A stretch of DNA of 64,000 bases from CBFFRJ01 sp965644225 (GTDB lineage Bacteria; Pseudomonadota; Gammaproteobacteria; Enterobacterales; Enterobacteriaceae): contig NZ_CBFFRJ010000002.1 in NCBI RefSeq assembly GCF_965644225.1, forward strand, positions 1 to 64,000, in the 5' to 3' direction. The notes under the pieces are model-generated. The model did not search any database. It worked only from the letters and a program-made list of their open reading frames with translations, and was not told the origin of the DNA. This document shows, piece by piece, positions 62,042-64,000 of this stretch. The number at the start of each line of letters is the position of its first letter. The stretch's first letter is position 1. Made by a program: the position numbers and the translations under genes.

Positions 62042-64000
62042 TTAATTACTGCCAAACATGTCTTTTATCCAGCCTGCTACGCCATCGCTTTTCTCTTCCT
62101 GCTGCGGCGGTTGCTGCTGCTGTTGTTGCGGCTGTTGCTGTTGCGGCTGCGTTGACTGCTCAAACGGATTGCCAGACTGTTGCTGTTGCAGCATCTGACT
62201 TTGCTGGCATAACGCGTCTGGGTTGGTGGTCCATACCGGCAACGAACGAACGCCGCCGCCACCGCAGACAAAGTTCCCCATCTCATCCACGCCCATATTG
62301 GCAATATCTTCCGGAGGCGTCAGATCTAACGGATTTGGCGACTGATTCGCGAGGTAACGCTGATAAATCGCCATCGCCCCACTGGCCCCATAGAGCTTCG
62401 TAGGCTGGTTATTATCGCGCCCTACCCAGGTAATGGTCACTTCACGGCCATCAATACCGGCAAACCAGGTGTCCACGTTATTGTTGGTGGTCCCGGTTTT
62501 CCCTGCCAGATGCAGGTTCGGATACTTCGCCCCTAACTGACGACCGGTACCGCGCTGAATAACCTGCTGCATGGTCCACAACGTCATATAGGCAGCCTGC
62601 GCCGGCACCGCCCGCTCGGACTGCGGGAAACTCTGATACAGCACCGTGCCGTCTTCCGCGATCACCGAGCGCAGCGCAGACAAGGTGGCGCGGTTGCCGC
62701 CGCTGGCGATAGTCTGGAACGCCTGCGCCACTTCAATCGGCGTCAGGTTCAATGCGCCAAGCAGCATTGACGGGTTCGCCGTCAGCTGATCTTTCGGCGC
62801 GCCCAGTTTGAGCCAGGTGTCGGTCACCGCCGGTAACCCCATCGCCATCCCCAGATTCACCGTCGGCACGTTCATAGAACGGGTAAGCGCATCAACCAGC
62901 ATCACCTGACCGCTGAAACGATGATCGTCATTCTGCGGCGCCCATACCTGGCCGTTTGACAGACGCAGGGAGATCGGGGCATCGGCGATCGACGTGTTCA
63001 GACGGAACTTATCTGGTTGGCTTAACGCCGTCAGATAAGTTGCAGGTTTCGCCAGCGAGCCAATGGAACGGCGCGCCTGCATTGCACGGTTATAGCCCGC
63101 GAACTGCGGCGTCGCCCCGCCGACCATCGCCCGGACTTCACCACTAAACCGGTCCACTACCACCATCGCGGTCTCAAGATCGTCGAGCTTGCGCTGCTTA
63201 ATCAACGCCGGAATGCCCTCGACTGCGGCTTTTTCTGCTGCATCCTGAGCGAGCGAATCAAAGGTCGTGAAGATCTTCACTCCTGACAGATCTTTGACTT
63301 TGTCACCCAGCTTCGCCTGCAGCTCCTGGCGCACCATCTGCATAAACGCAGGCTGCGGAGAAATTACGCCGCCGCGCGGCTGAACGCCAAGCGGACGCGC
63401 GCTGAGCATGTCGTACAGCTCCTGGTCTATCACCTGCTGCTCTTGCATCAGACGCAGCACCAGGTTGCGTCGCTCCAGCGCCAGTTTCGGGTTACGCCAC
63501 GGGTTGTAAATGGACGCCCCTTTGACCATCCCCACCAGCATTGCCTGCTGATCAAGGCTTAACTCTTCAACCGGACGGCCAAAGTAGTACAGGCTCGCCA
63601 GCGGGAAACCACGGATTTCATTATCGCCGCTCTGACCGAGATAGACCTCGTTCATATACAGCTCAAGGATGCGATCTTTGCTGTAACGGGCATCCATGAT
63701 CAGCGCCATATAGGCTTCGTTGGCCTTACGCCAGTAGGATCGCTCGCTGCTGAGGAACAGGTTTTTCACCAACTGCTGCGTCAGCGTACTCGCCCCTTGC
63801 ACGGTGCGTCCGGCTGTAAGGTTCGCCAGCACCGCGCGGCCGATGGAGTAGAAGCTGATACCGTCGTGCTCGTAGAAATGGCGGTCTTCGGTTGCCAGCA
63901 GCGTATCCACCAGCAGATCCGGGAAGCCGCTACGGGGTACAAACAGACGCTGCTCCCCATTCGGCGAAGAGAGCATGGTGATCAAGCGCGGATCGAGCCG
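62042..64000 (-). CDS. mrcB: penicillin-binding protein 1B, 5' end cut by the window
   Basis: PBP1b is the bifunctional peptidoglycan synthase activated by LpoB. The gene runs off the right edge; about 652 C-terminal residues are present, while the cytoplasmic tail, the membrane span and the UB2H domain lie outside. The glycosyltransferase motifs TEDRHFYEHDG and GASTLTQQLVKNLF open the visible part. The transpeptidase motifs SIGSLAKP (catalytic Ser), SMN and KTGTTNN follow. The C-terminus holds a Gln-rich stretch (about 62095-62210), richer in Gln than K-12 as I remember it, then the conserved GWIKDMFGSN. Confidence 0.97.
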   Translation of the reverse strand, partial: RLDPRLITMLSSPNGEQRLFVPRSGFPDLLVDTLLATEDRHFYEHDGISFYSIGRAVLANLTAGRTVQGASTLTQQLVKNLFLSSERSYWRKANEAYMALIMDARYSKDRILELYMNEVYLGQSGDNEIRGFPLASLYYFGRPVEELSLDQQAMLVGMVKGASIYNPWRNPKLALERRNLVLRLMQEQQVIDQELYDMLSARPLGVQPRGGVISPQPAFMQMVRQELQAKLGDKVKDLSGVKIFTTFDSLAQDAAEKAAVEGIPALIKQRKLDDLETAMVVVDRFSGEVRAMVGGATPQFAGYNRAMQARRSIGSLAKPATYLTALSQPDKFRLNTSIADAPISLRLSNGQVWAPQNDDHRFSGQVMLVDALTRSMNVPTVNLGMAMGLPAVTDTWLKLGAPKDQLTANPSMLLGALNLTPIEVAQAFQTIASGGNRATLSALRSVIAEDGTVLYQSFPQSERAVPAQAAYMTLWTMQQVIQRGTGRQLGAKYPNLHLAGKTGTTNNNVDTWFAGIDGREVTITWVGRDNNQPTKLYGASGAMAIYQRYLANQSPNPLDLTPPEDIANMGVDEMGNFVCGGGGVRSLPVWTTNPDALCQQSQMLQQQQSGNPFEQSTQPQQQQPQQQQQQPPQQEEKSDGVAGWIKDMFGSN

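Noticed and set aside
1..64000. CRISPR array, prophage, insertion sequence or toxin-antitoxin module
   Set aside because: Reading both strands I found no regularly spaced repeats, phage genes, transposase or small gene pair of that kind; the repeats seen are ERIC and short palindromes.

Overview
The window is a piece of an enterobacterial chromosome (family Enterobacteriaceae). Gene content and order match, in reverse orientation, the E. coli K-12 segment running from mrcB to the rrnH leader, and nearly every protein aligns end to end with its K-12 counterpart as I remember it. Three ERIC-type repeats, a Skp variant with a short insert and the lack of clcA suggest a relative of Enterobacter, Citrobacter, Kosakonia or Leclercia rather than E. 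coli itself. I cannot fix the genus from sequence alone.

Layout. 1-250: leader and P1/P2 promoters of an rRNA operon that reads out of the left end (its 16S gene lies outside). 298-3587: gmhB and the methionine importer metNIQ. 3695-9205: rcsF, trmO, proS, yaeF, nlpE, arfB, yaeQ. 9400-13824: yaeP-rof, tilS, yaeR and a frameshifted ldcC. 13929-33582: a long minus-strand macro-operon for fatty acid, lipid A, outer membrane, phospholipid, isoprenoid and translation functions (rpsB, tsf, pyrH, frr, dxr, uppS, cdsA, rseP, bamA, skp, lpxD, fabZ, lpxA, lpxB, rnhB, dnaE, accA). 33982: map, divergent from rpsB.

34774-43176: the only clear accessory region. A seven-gene sugar-acid catabolic cluster sits between map and glnD, which are neighbours in K-12. 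It encodes an FGGY kinase, a D-2-hydroxyacid dehydrogenase, a zinc alcohol dehydrogenase, an SDR oxidoreductase, a GntP-family permease, a second KDPG aldolase and an ExuR/UxuR-like GntR regulator. Operator-like sequences of the UxuR type and a CRP-like site precede the first gene. The parts resemble an L-idonate/ketogluconate to 6-phosphogluconate route feeding the Entner-Doudoroff pathway, but the substrate is not proven.

43177-64000: glnD, dapD, yaeH, cdaR, degP (with a textbook sigma-E promoter), dgt, mtnN-btuF-yadS, erpA, hemL, the ferrichrome system fhuACDB under a Fur box, and mrcB cut by the right end.

There is no prophage, insertion sequence, CRISPR array or tRNA that I can support. 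The most useful second looks are the sugar-acid island and its operators, the A7 homopolymer frameshift in ldcC, the shortened cysteine-free phage-receptor loop of FhuA, and the ERIC copies lodged inside the essential macro-operon.
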